A DNA stretch of 64,000 bases from Rodentibacter rarus (GCF_001998965.1 NZ_MLHJ01000009.1:47907-111906), one strand, 5' to 3'. Counted from the first letter of the stretch, positions 28,860 to 38,257 are shown. Program-made: numbers and translations. The notes: generated by a model not told the origin, from the sequence alone.

Positions 28860-29763
28860 TATTTTTATCTCTGTTTTTAATCAAACCATTTCCTCCTAAC
28901 AAAATCAAACTTGCCCAAATAGGAATATAAGTCAAATAATCAGCCGGGGAAACGGCAGTATCAAGCCAAACTAGGGCGATCAAAAAAAGTAATGCCGGTT
29001 CAATATAACTGAGTACCGCAAATAAACTTACCGGAATTTGTTGGCTGGATTTTAAATTTGCAGATAAACCTATCGCACTCACCATACCTAATGCGGGGAG
29101 AAGATACCAATAGCGCCATTCATCAGCAATAAGCTGAAAACTATTTCCTTGGTAAATCAAATAGATAGCGCAAGGAATTGAAATCAAGAAAATATCTAAA
29201 GCAATACCTTGTAATGCAGGAATCTGCATTTTCTTACGACTGAGATAATAAAACGGATAGACTAAGCAAACCCAGAGGCTTGTCCAAGAAAAACTTTGCG
29301 TATGCCAAAGTTCATGAGCAACCCCACAGGCGGCCAGACAAAGGGCTAATTTTTGAATATGGCTCAATGGTTCTTTTAACCATATTCGTCCCAAAATCTC
29401 CATCACGAGTGGAAATAGAAAATATCCCATTGCGATATTTACTCCTTCATTATTCACCGGTGCCCACATAAATAACTAAAACTGACTGCCAGCATTGATA
29501 GTGCCCAGTAAAAATATCGCCCAACGAGAGAAATGATACCCTAAATTTTCTTTCATCAAACGCAAAATAGCACGATAGCCCACCGTAGGAAAAATGATTA
29601 AAGCAAGACAAAATAACATTGCCACCATTCGCCAAGCAAAAACATCTGTACCATTAAGGGGTTGTAGCCACAAACTGAATAAATAAAGCACACCAAATAA
29701 ACATTGGGAAAGCAAGCAAAGCAGTACACCTTGAGTCATTAATTTCATAGTAAGGATATTCAT
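28828..29763 (-). pseudogene. RarD/EamA-type permease, interrupted by a nonsense codon
   Basis: A ten-segment drug/metabolite transporter of the RarD type, about 311 codons. Residues 1-95 end '...LLGTINAGSQF' at an amber codon (29476-29478). The same frame then continues 'LFMWAPVNNEGVNIAMGYFL' to the normal end. In RarD proteins this position is Trp (the pattern W-L-F-x-W-A), so a single TGG to TAG change explains the break. No frameshift is needed. The rest is well preserved, so the mutation is recent, or is suppressed, or is a sequencing error. It diverges from an Lrp-type regulator that may control it. Confidence 0.85.
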
Positions 29764-29878
29764 AATATACGGTATTGAAATTATAGTCAGGTTGCGTGAT
29801 AAAAATTCTCAATATATGTTGATTTTTGAAAATATTTCTCTTATAAGACTCTAAATGGAAATTTTTTATTATAGGTGA

Positions 29879-30340
29879 ATGATGCCATTAGATAAACTTG
29901 ATCGTGATTTACTCAATTTATTACAACAAGACTCAACCCTGCCGTTAAAAGAAATTGCGGATAAGGTGAACAGTTCGGTTGCCACTTGCCAACGCCGTAT
30001 TCAGCTTTTAACCGAAAAAGGGATCATTGCTAAGCAAGTCGCTGTGGTGTCACCTAAAGCAGTAGGCAAAGCGATTTCTGTTTTTGTGATGGTGGAAATG
30101 GACAATCAGCACTCTTATTATCAAGAACAATTTGAACGAAAAATGCGTGAAGAATCCGATGTGATGAGTTGTTATGAAATTTCCGGTGACTATGATTTTA
30201 TGCTGCTTATTCATACATCGGATATGGAAAGCTACCACGCTTTTACTCGTCGTGTACTGACCGGTGAATACCATGTTCGCACCTATAAAAGTTTATTTGT
30301 GATGAATTTTACCAAAGCGGAAAGTGGAATTTTATTGTAA
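29879..30340 (+). CDS. Lrp/AsnC-family transcriptional regulator
   Basis: Small DNA-binding regulator, 153 residues. The N-terminal winged helix-turn-helix is 'LDRDLLNLLQQDSTLPLKEI' plus 'ADKVNSSVATCQRRIQLL' (about 7-45). The C-terminal ligand-sensing RAM domain has 'DVMSCYEISGDYDFMLLIH'. The 'VATCQRRI' recognition helix differs from global Lrp, so this is a local amino-acid regulator. Two adjacent ATGs (29879, 29882) are possible. It diverges from the broken RarD-like permease, the usual layout for a regulator of an amino-acid or metabolite exporter. If so, its target is dead. Confidence 0.88.
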   Translation: MMPLDKLDRDLLNLLQQDSTLPLKEIADKVNSSVATCQRRIQLLTEKGIIAKQVAVVSPKAVGKAISVFVMVEMDNQHSYYQEQFERKMREESDVMSCYEISGDYDFMLLIHTSDMESYHAFTRRVLTGEYHVRTYKSLFVMNFTKAESGILL

Positions 30341-30366
30341 AAAGTGCGGTAGTTTTTTCCTGTTTT

Positions 30367-30957
30367 TTATATGCTCAATTTTGCCTTTAATTCTTGCAAG
30401 GCACGGGCTCGGTGAGAGATTTTTTTCTTTTCGCTGGTTTCTAGTTCTGCAAAGGTACAGCCTTGTTCCGGGCTGAAAAATAAGCTGTCGTAACCAAAGC
30501 CATTTTCCCCTTTTTCCTCAAAACCAATCATACCTTGGCATTCGCCTTCTGCAATAATCGGGGAGGGATCGGTAGGGTGTTGTAATAACACAATGCAACT
30601 GACAAATTTTGCTTGGCGTTTTTCTTGGGGGATAGGAGCGAGTTCTGCCAACAATTTTTGGCGATTTTGGGCATCATTGCCTTCTTCACCGGCATAACGG
30701 GCGGAATATAAACCCGGGGCGCCATTTAGCGCATTGACGACTAAACCGGAATCGTCCGCAATGGCCGGTAAACCGGATTTTTCTGCCGCATAACGAGCCT
30801 TCAATAAAGCATTTTCTACAAAGGTCAGCCCGGTTTCTTCTGGGCTTTCAATGCCTAAATCTGTTTGGGCGATAACTTCAAATCCGAATGTCGCCAACAC
30901 ATCCGCCATTTCTTTTACTTTTCCTTGGTTGCCGGTGGCAAGTACAATTTTTTGCAT
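30367..30957 (-). CDS. rdgB: dITP/XTP pyrophosphatase
   Basis: Hydrolyses non-canonical purine triphosphates (dITP, XTP) to keep them out of DNA; 196 residues. Ham1-family blocks: '[12 protein letters not shown]' (substrate loop), '[13 protein letters not shown]', '[26 protein letters not shown]' in part, and 'GFGYDSLFF'. The ATG shares one base with the kdkA stop (TAATG), so the two are co-translated. It is likely expressed with kdkA from the opsX divergent promoter region. Confidence 0.95.
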   Translation of the reverse strand: MQKIVLATGNQGKVKEMADVLATFGFEVIAQTDLGIESPEETGLTFVENALLKARYAAEKSGLPAIADDSGLVVNALNGAPGLYSARYAGEEGNDAQNRQKLLAELAPIPQEKRQAKFVSCIVLLQHPTDPSPIIAEGECQGMIGFEEKGENGFGYDSLFFSPEQGCTFAELETSEKKKISHRARALQELKAKLSI

Positions 30958-31706
30958 TATGGTTTATCCTTTTGGTTGAAATGTTGATGATAACCGAACA
31001 TAAGCTCTGTCCAGTTTTGTTCTGTAAATTGGATTTTCATTCTTTCGGTTTCTTTCATAAAAGAGCGGTGTAAACGGTTTAAGTTTTCCGCTTTCCAAAA
31101 ATCGCCCGATTTTTCACCGCACTTATCAAAATCCAACAGCCAACATTTTTGTGCTTGTTCCGTATTTTGAACAAGAATGTTGTGAGCGTTAAGATCCGTA
31201 TGGCAGATTTGTAGATCGTGTAGCTGGCGAATCAACCCACCGATTTGTTGCCAGGTTTTATCAGAAAGAGATTGGTTTTGTAGAAGTGCGGTTAAATCCT
31301 GCGCATTTTCAATTTTTTCGGTGAGGATATCGGCTTGATAGCAAACGCCGATTTTGCCTTTTTTTATGTGTGCTCCAATCGGTTTAGGCACCGGCAAGCC
31401 TGCTTCATACAAGCGTTGTAATAAGGAAAATTCTGCGAAACTGCGTGTTTGGGAAAGGGTTGAAAACGTGTAACGATCTTTATTAAATTTTCCCCATAAT
31501 CCGCCCCGATAATAATGACGCAGTGCACAATTTACGCCAAACCAATCCTGTGTTGCCAAAAAATAAGTGGTTCCCCGCCCTTTTGCTGAACCAAGGATAC
31601 GCTGCTGTGCTTGCCAAAATGAGGGATCAAAAAACTGATGTTGTTGCTTAAAAGTGCGGTCAAAATTAAAGATAAAAAATTGGTTATCTTGTTGGAACTC
31701 AAGCAT
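30957..31706 (-). CDS. kdkA: 3-deoxy-D-manno-octulosonic acid (Kdo) kinase
   Basis: Phosphorylates the single Kdo residue of lipid A-Kdo, a Haemophilus-type inner-core step; 249 residues. It is a kinase-fold protein with '[15 protein letters not shown]', the catalytic '[11 protein letters not shown]' (Asp after H-T) and the metal loop 'LLDFDKC'. The family and the neighbouring opsX, a heptosyltransferase that acts next on the same core, make this call firm. It diverges from opsX over 77 bp. Confidence 0.93.
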   Translation of the reverse strand: MLEFQQDNQFFIFNFDRTFKQQHQFFDPSFWQAQQRILGSAKGRGTTYFLATQDWFGVNCALRHYYRGGLWGKFNKDRYTFSTLSQTRSFAEFSLLQRLYEAGLPVPKPIGAHIKKGKIGVCYQADILTEKIENAQDLTALLQNQSLSDKTWQQIGGLIRQLHDLQICHTDLNAHNILVQNTEQAQKCWLLDFDKCGEKSGDFWKAENLNRLHRSFMKETERMKIQFTEQNWTELMFGYHQHFNQKDKP

Positions 31707-31783
31707 TTTAGATGGATTGAATGATAGAAAATGCCCTCATTCTACTTTAAAATAACGGCAATTTAAACGAGAAAGGAACCGCT

Positions 31784-32827
31784 ATGCCGCTTTTTACTGA
31801 AGCGCCAACCTCACTTTGTATTCTTCGTCTTTCAGCCGTGGGAGATGTGTGCCATGCCCTTGCCGTGGTGCAACATATTCAGGCGTACTATCCACAGACC
31901 AAAATCACTTGGATTGTGGGAAAAACAGAAGCAGCCTTGTTAGAAGGCATACCGAACGTGAAGTTGCTTCCTTATGATAAAAAAACGGGCTGGAGGGGCA
32001 TTTTTTCCTTATGGAAACAGCTTAAACATACTCATTTTGATGCCCTTTTGAATATGCAAACCGCATTTCGTGCTTCTATGCTTTCTTTAGGGATTAAAGC
32101 CAAATATAAAATTGGGTTTGGGCAAAAACGTTCTCGTGAGGGGCAATGGCTTTTTGTCAATCGGCGAGTGAGGGATCCTAAATCACCTCATGTGTTAGAT
32201 GGTTTTATGGCATTTGCTGAATATATTGGTGTGCCGCAATCCATCGCCTCTTGGCATTTGGCTATTTCACAGCAAGATCGACAATTTGCAGAGCAATTTA
32301 TTGATCCGACCCGTAAGAATTTATTAATTTCCCCTTGTTCCAGTAAAGCAGAAAAAGATTGGTTAGTTGAACGTTATGCGGAAGTAGCCAATATCGCTAA
32401 TCAACATAATGTGAATGTGATTTTTTGTAGTTCTCCAGCAAAAAGGGAGTTGGAAATGGTGGAAAAAATAACCGCACTTTGCGATTTTACGCCAGCCAAT
32501 GCTGCAGGAAAAACGAACTTAAAACAACTGGCGGCATTGATTGCGAAAGTGGATCTTGTTCTTTCACCGGATTCCGGTCCTGCTCATATTGCCACCACAC
32601 AAGGCACACCGGTGATAGGGTTGTATGCCTATCACAATCCATTGCGTACCGCTCCCTATAATAATAGGGAAAATGTGGTATCAGTCTATGAAGAAAATGT
32701 ACAAAAAGAATTTGGCAAACCTTCTTCTGAATTGCCTTGGGCAACAAAATTGAAAGGGAAGAATTTGATGGCGGAAATTCAAGTGGAAGAGGTGATTACA
32801 CAGATGGAAAAATTGCATTTGTGGTAA
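31784..32827 (+). CDS. opsX: Lipopolysaccharide heptosyltransferase I (OpsX/WaaC-like)
   Basis: Adds the first heptose to Kdo in lipopolysaccharide inner core; 347 residues of glycosyltransferase family 9. N-terminal 'CILRLSAVGDVCHALAVVQH' and the C-terminal donor site 'VLSPDSGPAHIATTQGTPVIG' (first 20 residues quoted in part) with 'YHNPLRTAPY' identify it. The name opsX is used for the H. influenzae gene in the same divergent arrangement with kdkA. It shows no signal sequence, as expected for a cytoplasmic membrane-associated enzyme. Confidence 0.92.
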   Translation: MPLFTEAPTSLCILRLSAVGDVCHALAVVQHIQAYYPQTKITWIVGKTEAALLEGIPNVKLLPYDKKTGWRGIFSLWKQLKHTHFDALLNMQTAFRASMLSLGIKAKYKIGFGQKRSREGQWLFVNRRVRDPKSPHVLDGFMAFAEYIGVPQSIASWHLAISQQDRQFAEQFIDPTRKNLLISPCSSKAEKDWLVERYAEVANIANQHNVNVIFCSSPAKRELEMVEKITALCDFTPANAAGKTNLKQLAALIAKVDLVLSPDSGPAHIATTQGTPVIGLYAYHNPLRTAPYNNRENVVSVYEENVQKEFGKPSSELPWATKLKGKNLMAEIQVEEVITQMEKLHLW

Positions 32828-32832
32828 TTAAA

Positions 32833-32887
32833 ACTGGCGTTTAATGAACGCCAGTGGAGGAAAAGGGGAAAATTTATTCCCCTTTTT
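32833..32887 (+). terminator. Two tandem hairpins after opsX
   Basis: ACTGGCGTT (32833-32841) pairs perfectly with 32847-32855. A second perfect 10-bp stem, AAAAGGGGAA (32861-32870) with 32877-32886, ends in a T-run. The second overlaps the end of the converging ahpD-like gene and is the likely terminator for both. Confidence 0.75.
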
Positions 32888-33218
32888 GTACATTGAAAGC
32901 TTCTAATGCGCGTAAAGAGTAGGTATAAGCCGCACCGGCATTGAGTGCAATAGACATGGCTAATGCAGCAGACACTTCTTCTTCCGTCGCACCGGCTTTT
33001 ACCGCTTCTTCGGCATGAACGCTAATACAGCTTTCGCAGCGGGTTGTCACCGCCACAGCCAATGCAATGAGTTCACGGGTTTTGGCATCCAGTACATTTT
33101 CTTCAGCCGCTGCTGCACCTAATGCTTGATAGGCTTGCAACATTTTCGGGTGTTTTTTGCCAAGCTCGCCAAATGATTTTTTAACGTGTGAAGTGTGTTC
33201 TTTCCAATCGGTAAACAT
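32874..33218 (-). CDS. Carboxymuconolactone decarboxylase / AhpD-like protein
   Basis: Alkylhydroperoxidase-like protein of 114 residues, probably a small oligomeric peroxidase or redox protein in the cytoplasm. The signature C-x-x-C is at Cys61-Cys64 in 'TTRCESCISVHAEEAVKAGA', with the conserved His three residues on. The ATG at 33218 has AGGAGA upstream; an extended frame to 33266 covers the promoter. It resembles a H. influenzae protein that, as I recall, also neighbours the ABC transporter that follows. Substrate unknown. Confidence 0.87.
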   Translation of the reverse strand: MFTDWKEHTSHVKKSFGELGKKHPKMLQAYQALGAAAAEENVLDAKTRELIALAVAVTTRCESCISVHAEEAVKAGATEEEVSAALAMSIALNAGAAYTYSLRALEAFNVQKGE

Positions 33219-33365
33219 GATATTTTCTCCTAGAATATAAGGGGATGATGAATTGGGGAAAACCATTGTCTAATAATAGGCAGGCTGATATTTCCCATGG
33301 TTATAGCCAACGTATAATGGACGATTTAATGTCATTGTGCAATGTAAATTGCGTTTTTTTTACGC

Positions 33366-33410
33366 TATAATGTAACGGTTTTGAAGGCAACCTATGTTGC
33401 CTTTTGTTTT
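33366..33410 (+). promoter_or_regulatory. Promoter -10 and leader attenuator of ABC transporter
   Basis: A consensus TATAAT (33366-33371) has no clear -35. About 13 bases further, AAGGCAAC (33384-33391) pairs with GTTGCCTT (33396-33403), followed by TTGTTTTT. This is an intrinsic terminator within the first 35 bases of the transcript, before the ATG at 33423. It may attenuate expression, or it may end a tiny leader RNA. Confidence 0.5.
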
Positions 33411-33422
33411 TAAGGAAATCTT

Positions 33423-35273
33423 ATGTTCGATAAAATTTTTTCATGGTTTGAAAACCGTTTAAATCCTTATCCGGAAAGCAATCCGACAACACCGGAAAAA
33501 GGCTTATTCCGTTTTATTTGGTCGAGTATTGACGGGATGAAAGGCTGGATTTTCCTGCTGGCGATTTTAACGGTTGGTACCGGTATTATGGAAGCATTGC
33601 TCTTCCAATTTATGGGCTTGTTGGTCGATTGGCTTGGCGCTTATAGCCCGGCGACCTTATGGCAAGAAAAAGGGCATTTGCTGATCGGAATGGCGGCACT
33701 CCTGTTACTCAGCATTGTGTGGTCTTTTATTGGCGTGAATGTTCGACTGCAAACCTTGCAAGGGGTTTTCCCAATGCGATTGCGTTGGAATTTCCACCGT
33801 TTAATGCTTGGGCAAAGTTTGAGTTTCTATCAAGATGAGTTTGCCGGCCGGGTTTCTGCCAAAGTGATGCAAACCGCCCTGGCTGTGCGGGATACGGTGA
33901 TGACAATTGCCGATATGTTGGTTTATGTGGCGGTATATTTTATTACCTCAGGGTTGGTTTTAGCGGCGTTAGATATTTGGTTCTTATTGCCTTTTGCGAT
34001 TTGGATTGTTCTGTTTATCACGATCTTGAAATTGCTTATTCCTCGTTTGGCAAAAACCGCCGAGCGTCAAGCGGATGCCCGCTCTTTGATGACAGGGCGT
34101 GTCACCGATGCTTATTCTAATATTGCCACGGTAAAATTGTTCTCTCATGGCTCTCGTGAAGCGGCTTATGCGAAACGATCAATGGAAGAGTTTATGGTGA
34201 CAGTGCATGCACAAATGCGTCTTGCCAGTTCTCTTGATACCTTAACTTATGCCAGCAACATTTTCTTAACCCTTAGCACGGCAATATTAGGGGTGATTTT
34301 ATGGCAGAATGGGCAGGTAGGCGTAGGCGCTATTGCCACTGCTACCGCTATGGCATTGCGAGTGAATGGGCTATCCCGTTGGATTATGTGGGAATCGGCA
34401 CGGCTATTTGAAAATATCGGTACAGTAAATGACGGCATGGCGACACTGACAAAACCACACACTATTGTGGATAAACCAAATTGTCCGCCACTGCAGGTTA
34501 AACAAGGGGAAATCAAATTTAATGATATTACCTTTGCTTATGATCCGACAAAACCGCTCTTAAATCATTTTAATCTCACCATTAAACCGGGAGAAAAAGT
34601 AGGGTTAATTGGGCGTTCCGGTGCGGGTAAATCCACCATTGTGAACCTCTTACTACGTTTTTATGAGGCTCAGCAAGGAACGATTACGATTGATGGACAA
34701 AATGTACTGGATGTGCAGCAAGAAAGTTTGCGTAGCCAGATTGGTTTGGTGACACAGGATACTTCGTTACTCCACCGTTCTGTGCGTGACAATATTATTT
34801 ATGGTCGCCCAAATGCAACGGATGAAGAAATGAAATGGGCAGCAGAGCGTGCCGAAGCAGCGGATTTCATTCCATTTTTGACTGATGCTCAAGGCAGAAC
34901 CGGCTATGATGCTCATGTGGGTGAACGTGGTGTTAAACTCTCCGGCGGTCAACGTCAGCGTATAGCCATTGCCCGAGTGATGTTGAAAGATGCCCCGATT
35001 TTGTTGCTTGATGAGGCGACCAGTGCATTGGATTCAGAAGTGGAAGTGGCAATCCAAGAAAGCCTTGATAAGATGATGGAAAATAAAACGGTGATTGCCA
35101 TTGCCCATCGTTTATCTACCATTGCTGCAATGGACCGTCTCATTGTGTTAGACAAAGGGCAAATTGTGGAGCAAGGCACACACAGTGAATTGCTTGAACA
35201 AAATGGCTTGTATGCCAAACTTTGGAAACACCAAAGTGGTGGCTTTTTAAGTAGCCATGAACATTTGGATTAA
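33423..35273 (+). CDS. ABC transporter, fused permease-ATPase (MsbA/MdlB-like exporter)
   Basis: Type IV ABC exporter half-transporter, 616 residues. The first about 340 residues hold six membrane segments; the ATPase has Walker A GRSGAGKST (397-405), Q-loop 'IGLVTQDTSLLHRSV', signature 'VKLSGGQRQRIAIAR' (about 505-519), Walker B 'ILLLDEATSALD' and switch His in 'IAIAHRLSTI'. It would act as a homodimer unless paired elsewhere. It resembles an uncharacterised H. influenzae transporter next to the AhpD-like gene. MsbA itself is unlikely, as msbA usually precedes lpxK. Exported substrate unknown. Confidence 0.9.
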   Translation: MFDKIFSWFENRLNPYPESNPTTPEKGLFRFIWSSIDGMKGWIFLLAILTVGTGIMEALLFQFMGLLVDWLGAYSPATLWQEKGHLLIGMAALLLLSIVWSFIGVNVRLQTLQGVFPMRLRWNFHRLMLGQSLSFYQDEFAGRVSAKVMQTALAVRDTVMTIADMLVYVAVYFITSGLVLAALDIWFLLPFAIWIVLFITILKLLIPRLAKTAERQADARSLMTGRVTDAYSNIATVKLFSHGSREAAYAKRSMEEFMVTVHAQMRLASSLDTLTYASNIFLTLSTAILGVILWQNGQVGVGAIATATAMALRVNGLSRWIMWESARLFENIGTVNDGMATLTKPHTIVDKPNCPPLQVKQGEIKFNDITFAYDPTKPLLNHFNLTIKPGEKVGLIGRSGAGKSTIVNLLLRFYEAQQGTITIDGQNVLDVQQESLRSQIGLVTQDTSLLHRSVRDNIIYGRPNATDEEMKWAAERAEAADFIPFLTDAQGRTGYDAHVGERGVKLSGGQRQRIAIARVMLKDAPILLLDEATSALDSEVEVAIQESLDKMMENKTVIAIAHRLSTIAAMDRLIVLDKGQIVEQGTHSELLEQNGLYAKLWKHQSGGFLSSHEHLD

Positions 35274-35290
35274 GGGCTAAAACAAAAAGA

Positions 35291-35328
35291 AAAACGACCG
35301 CACTTGGAGCAAAGTGCGGTCGTTTTTT
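35291..35328. terminator. Terminator made of an inverted uptake-signal pair
   Basis: AAAACGACCGCACTT (35291-35305) and its perfect 15-base complement (35312-35326) enclose a 6-nt loop, followed by a T7 run. It ends the ABC transporter gene and, from the other strand, the converging DASS gene. Confidence 0.92.
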
Positions 35329-35345
35329 TATCGTGTTTTTTCTGG

Positions 35346-36731
35346 TTAGTTCAGCCAGAAGAAATAGCCGAATGTAGCAATCACAAAGACACAGATGACA
35401 TTTAATACGAAACCGGCTCGTACCATCTCACTTTGTTTAACTTGACCGCTGCCAAATACAATTGCATTAGGTGGGGTTGCCACCGGCAACATAAATGCAC
35501 AAGAAGCCCCTAAACCGATAATTAATGCAAGACCAATTTCAGGTATACCGAGGGATTGGGCGATAGAAATAAAGATCGGAACAAGCAAGGCTGCACTGGC
35601 GGTATTGGAAGTAAATTCCGTTAAGAAAATAATAAATGTGGCGACCAATAAACCAATTAAATAGTAATGTTGCCCTTGAACGAGGAAAACAATACCGTCT
35701 GCGAGAATTTTGCTGGCACCAGAATCTTTTAATACGGCACTTAATGTTAAACCACCACCAAAGAGCATTAATACGCCCCAATCGGTATTGTCTTGAATTT
35801 GTTTCCAACTCGCCACACCGGTTGCACAGATAACAATCGCAGCAAGTAAAGCGACAACACTGTCAAAACTGGCAATTTTTTTAGGCAGACCTAATAGTTC
35901 GGAAATGAGTGGATTAATTTTACCGCTAAATACCCAACATAAAGCGATAAATACGAAAATTACCAAGGTTAAAATCCGCTGTGAATTCATTTCAATTTTT
36001 TCAAAAGATTGTTCAAAACGGTAGTTAAGTTTCGGTTTGAATACAATGAAAAGCGTGCCGATCATTAAAGGTAGTGAGATCAACACTATGGGTAAGCCGT
36101 ACCAAAGCCAATCTGAGAAAGTGAGATGTAAATTACTGGCGACAATCGCATTTGGCGGGCTACCTACCAGGGTTCCCATTCCACCAATACTCGCACTATA
36201 GGCAATCCCTAATAAAACGAAAACATAAGTATTATGTTCTTTTTCACGATCCATATTACTTAAAATACCCATTGCTAGCGGTAACATCATCGCAGCAGTT
36301 GCGGTATTACTCATCCACATTGAAAGGAAGGCGGTGATGAGAAAAAGGTAAATCACTGCAATAAAAAGATTTCCTTTCGCAAGCGCCATAATTTTATTGG
36401 CAATCATTCTATCCAGTTTTTGCATATGTAATGCTGTTGCCAATGCAAATCCACCAAAGAACAAGAATATTGTCGGGTCAGCAAAGGCAGACAACGCTTG
36501 TTTTGTCGTCACCAAGTCTAATGAAATTGCGAGCAACGGTACGAGTAATGCGGTAATGGTGACGTGTAATGCTTCGCTTAGCCAAAGCACTGCAATAAAG
36601 GCTAATAATGCAAGTCCTGCATTTTCCTTTGGTGCAAAAGGTAGGAATTTTAATAGAACAAAAAAGAGAAGAATGTCTGCGAGGAATATCATTCCGTTTT
36701 TATGATTTTTAAGTGAAGATGCTGCGTTCAT
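35346..36731 (-). CDS. Divalent anion:Na+ symporter (DASS family)
   Basis: Inner-membrane carrier of 461 residues for dicarboxylates or similar anions with sodium, related to VcINDY. It has about 11-12 membrane segments and the paired Ser-Asn-Thr motifs of the family: 'MWMSNTATAAMMLP' and 'FTSNTASAALLVP', each followed by a 'P-P-N-A-I' loop ('GSPPNAIVAS', 'ATPPNAIVFG'). From memory an uncharacterised H. influenzae transporter of the same length is its ortholog. Succinate or another C4 acid is likely but unproven. A CRP half-site-like sequence lies upstream. Confidence 0.88.
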   Translation of the reverse strand: MNAASSLKNHKNGMIFLADILLFFVLLKFLPFAPKENAGLALLAFIAVLWLSEALHVTITALLVPLLAISLDLVTTKQALSAFADPTIFLFFGGFALATALHMQKLDRMIANKIMALAKGNLFIAVIYLFLITAFLSMWMSNTATAAMMLPLAMGILSNMDREKEHNTYVFVLLGIAYSASIGGMGTLVGSPPNAIVASNLHLTFSDWLWYGLPIVLISLPLMIGTLFIVFKPKLNYRFEQSFEKIEMNSQRILTLVIFVFIALCWVFSGKINPLISELLGLPKKIASFDSVVALLAAIVICATGVASWKQIQDNTDWGVLMLFGGGLTLSAVLKDSGASKILADGIVFLVQGQHYYLIGLLVATFIIFLTEFTSNTASAALLVPIFISIAQSLGIPEIGLALIIGLGASCAFMLPVATPPNAIVFGSGQVKQSEMVRAGFVLNVICVFVIATFGYFFWLN

Positions 36732-36813
36732 AAAACCCTCTACGTTTTTTAATCAAATGAACAGAAGTTTATGTTAAATGAATGTTATTAACTTGCAATG
36801 AGTAAAATTCAAA

Positions 36814-36835
36814 AATGTGATCGAGTGCAAAGATT
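36814..36835. promoter_or_regulatory. Weak CRP-like site upstream of DASS gene
   Basis: The left half AAATGTGATC matches the CRP consensus well; the right half (AGTGCAAAG) is poor. It lies about 85 bp before the DASS start, where a CRP site would suit a C4-acid carrier. Low confidence. The rest of the 36732-36981 gap shows no other structure. Confidence 0.3.
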
Positions 36836-36981
36836 TTGATAAAAAAACTGTGGTTAAAGAGAACCGGATCAAAAATGTTATTGACGATTTAACTTTGGTA
36901 CATCAAAAACACAGTGAAAATAGAATAAAAGTGGTATGGAATTCGGATTAGAAACCATATCTTTCTGTGTTTTGCAATTGA

Positions 36982-37237
36982 TTGATGAATTATTCAAATT
37001 TAAAGTGCGGTCAAATTTGTCCCTATTTTTGTTTGCTATTTATTCTCCAATCCCTACCGGCGGATAGATGGTATAAAGAAGGTATTCCCCTTTACGATGC
37101 AAACAATAAATGGGCTAAATGTACTTATGATGTCGATATGAATAAAGTGGATGTTACAGAAAGAAATTCTCTTATCGTAAGCTGTATAAAAGGCTGACGG
37201 TTACTACTATCGTTCCAAGCCTGGAAAGAGAAAGTGA
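36982..37237 (+). pseudogene. Small secreted/lipoprotein-like gene, frameshifted remnant
   Basis: From 37066 the frame reads 'RWYKEGIPLYDANNKWAKC', then 'TYDVDMNKVDVTERNSL', 'IVSCIKG' and stops at 37195. Removing one G at 37192-37193 gives a continuation 'ADGYYYRSKPGKRK' with a stop at 37235-37237. Two paired Cys with an aromatic Gly-Tyr-Tyr end look like a small Pasteurellaceae outer-membrane or secreted protein. The first 28 codons contain an uptake signal and do not form a convincing signal peptide, so the 5' end is also probably damaged. I do not know the family. Confidence 0.5.
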
Positions 37238-37284
37238 AAAACCTGCAAGATAAAGGATGATATATTAAACAATAGTTAAAGAAC

Positions 37285-37313
37285 AAACCCCGATACATCA
37301 AGTATCGGGGTTT
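37285..37313. terminator. Terminator between the remnant and dusC
   Basis: AAACCCCGATAC (37285-37296) and its perfect complement (37302-37313) enclose a 5-nt loop. It lies 5 bp beyond the dusC stop and serves converging transcripts. The stem is nearly the same as the terminator at 4936-4960. Confidence 0.85.
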
Positions 37314-37318
37314 AGAGA

Positions 37319-38254
37319 TTAAACCACTTGCGCTAATTTTAGCCGTAAATCTTCAGCGGTTTGACAGGTTTTAATTTTTTCAAAAATGACATTTGCCTCG
37401 TCGTATTCTTTATTCAAATAACGTAACCATTGTTTAATGCGTGCCACATGGTAAAAACCGGAATCGTGAAAGTTTTCCATTTCGGCGTATTTTTGTAATA
37501 ATTTTTGAATATCTACCCAAGGCATTTTGGTGGTGTTTGATTTGAGTACATGGCTTAAATTTGGAATGTTTAATGCACCACGTCCCACCATTAAAGCTTG
37601 GCAGCCGGTGATGGCAAGGCAATGTTGTCCGTCTTGCCAATGCCAGATTTCTCCGTTTGCAATCACCGGAATGGAAAGATGTTTACGGATTTCTCCAATT
37701 TTTTCCCAATTGATGCGATCCGCACGATAGCCATCAGCTTTGGTGCGACCATGCACGGTGATCTCTGTTGCCCCGCCTTGTTGAACGGCATCGGCAATTT
37801 CCATTGCTTGGGAAACATCATCCCAGCCCAACCGCACTTTTACACTCACCGGAGAGGATAGGGGGATGGCTTTCCGTAAAGCCTGTGTTGCACGATAAAT
37901 TAATTCCGGTTGTTTGAGTAAGGCAGCTCCGCCGTGGCTACCATTTACGGTTTTAGAAGGACAACCACAATTAAAATCAATACCGTGCGAACCTAGGTTA
38001 ATAGCTCGGAGGGCATTTTCGGCTAAGTAATCGGGATGCTGCCCGAGTAATTGCACCCGAACCGCAGTTCCTGAGGGGGTGAAACCTCGATTTTTGAGTT
38101 CAGGGCATAAACGATGAAACACCTTTTCAGGCAGGCATTGATCAACCACACGGATAAATTCCGTAATACATAAATCGTAATCGTTAATTTCAGTGAGAAG
38201 CTGGCGTACGAACGGATCCAGTACGCCTTGCATAGGGGCGAGAATGACACGCAC
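37319..38254 (-). CDS. dusC: tRNA-dihydrouridine(16) synthase
   Basis: FMN enzyme that reduces uridine 16 in the D-loop of tRNAs; 311 residues in a TIM barrel plus helical domain. Blocks: '[15 protein letters not shown]', '[15 protein letters not shown]', catalytic Cys in '[20 protein letters not shown]', '[11 protein letters not shown]', '[13 protein letters not shown]', '[10 protein letters not shown]' and '[14 protein letters not shown]'. The W-H-W block and the N-terminal MQGVLD pattern fit DusC rather than DusA or DusB. It follows djlA by 3 bp, so the two are co-transcribed. Confidence 0.92.
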   Translation of the reverse strand: MRVILAPMQGVLDPFVRQLLTEINDYDLCITEFIRVVDQCLPEKVFHRLCPELKNRGFTPSGTAVRVQLLGQHPDYLAENALRAINLGSHGIDFNCGCPSKTVNGSHGGAALLKQPELIYRATQALRKAIPLSSPVSVKVRLGWDDVSQAMEIADAVQQGGATEITVHGRTKADGYRADRINWEKIGEIRKHLSIPVIANGEIWHWQDGQHCLAITGCQALMVGRGALNIPNLSHVLKSNTTKMPWVDIQKLLQKYAEMENFHDSGFYHVARIKQWLRYLNKEYDEANVIFEKIKTCQTAEDLRLKLAQVV

Positions 38255-38257
38255 GTT

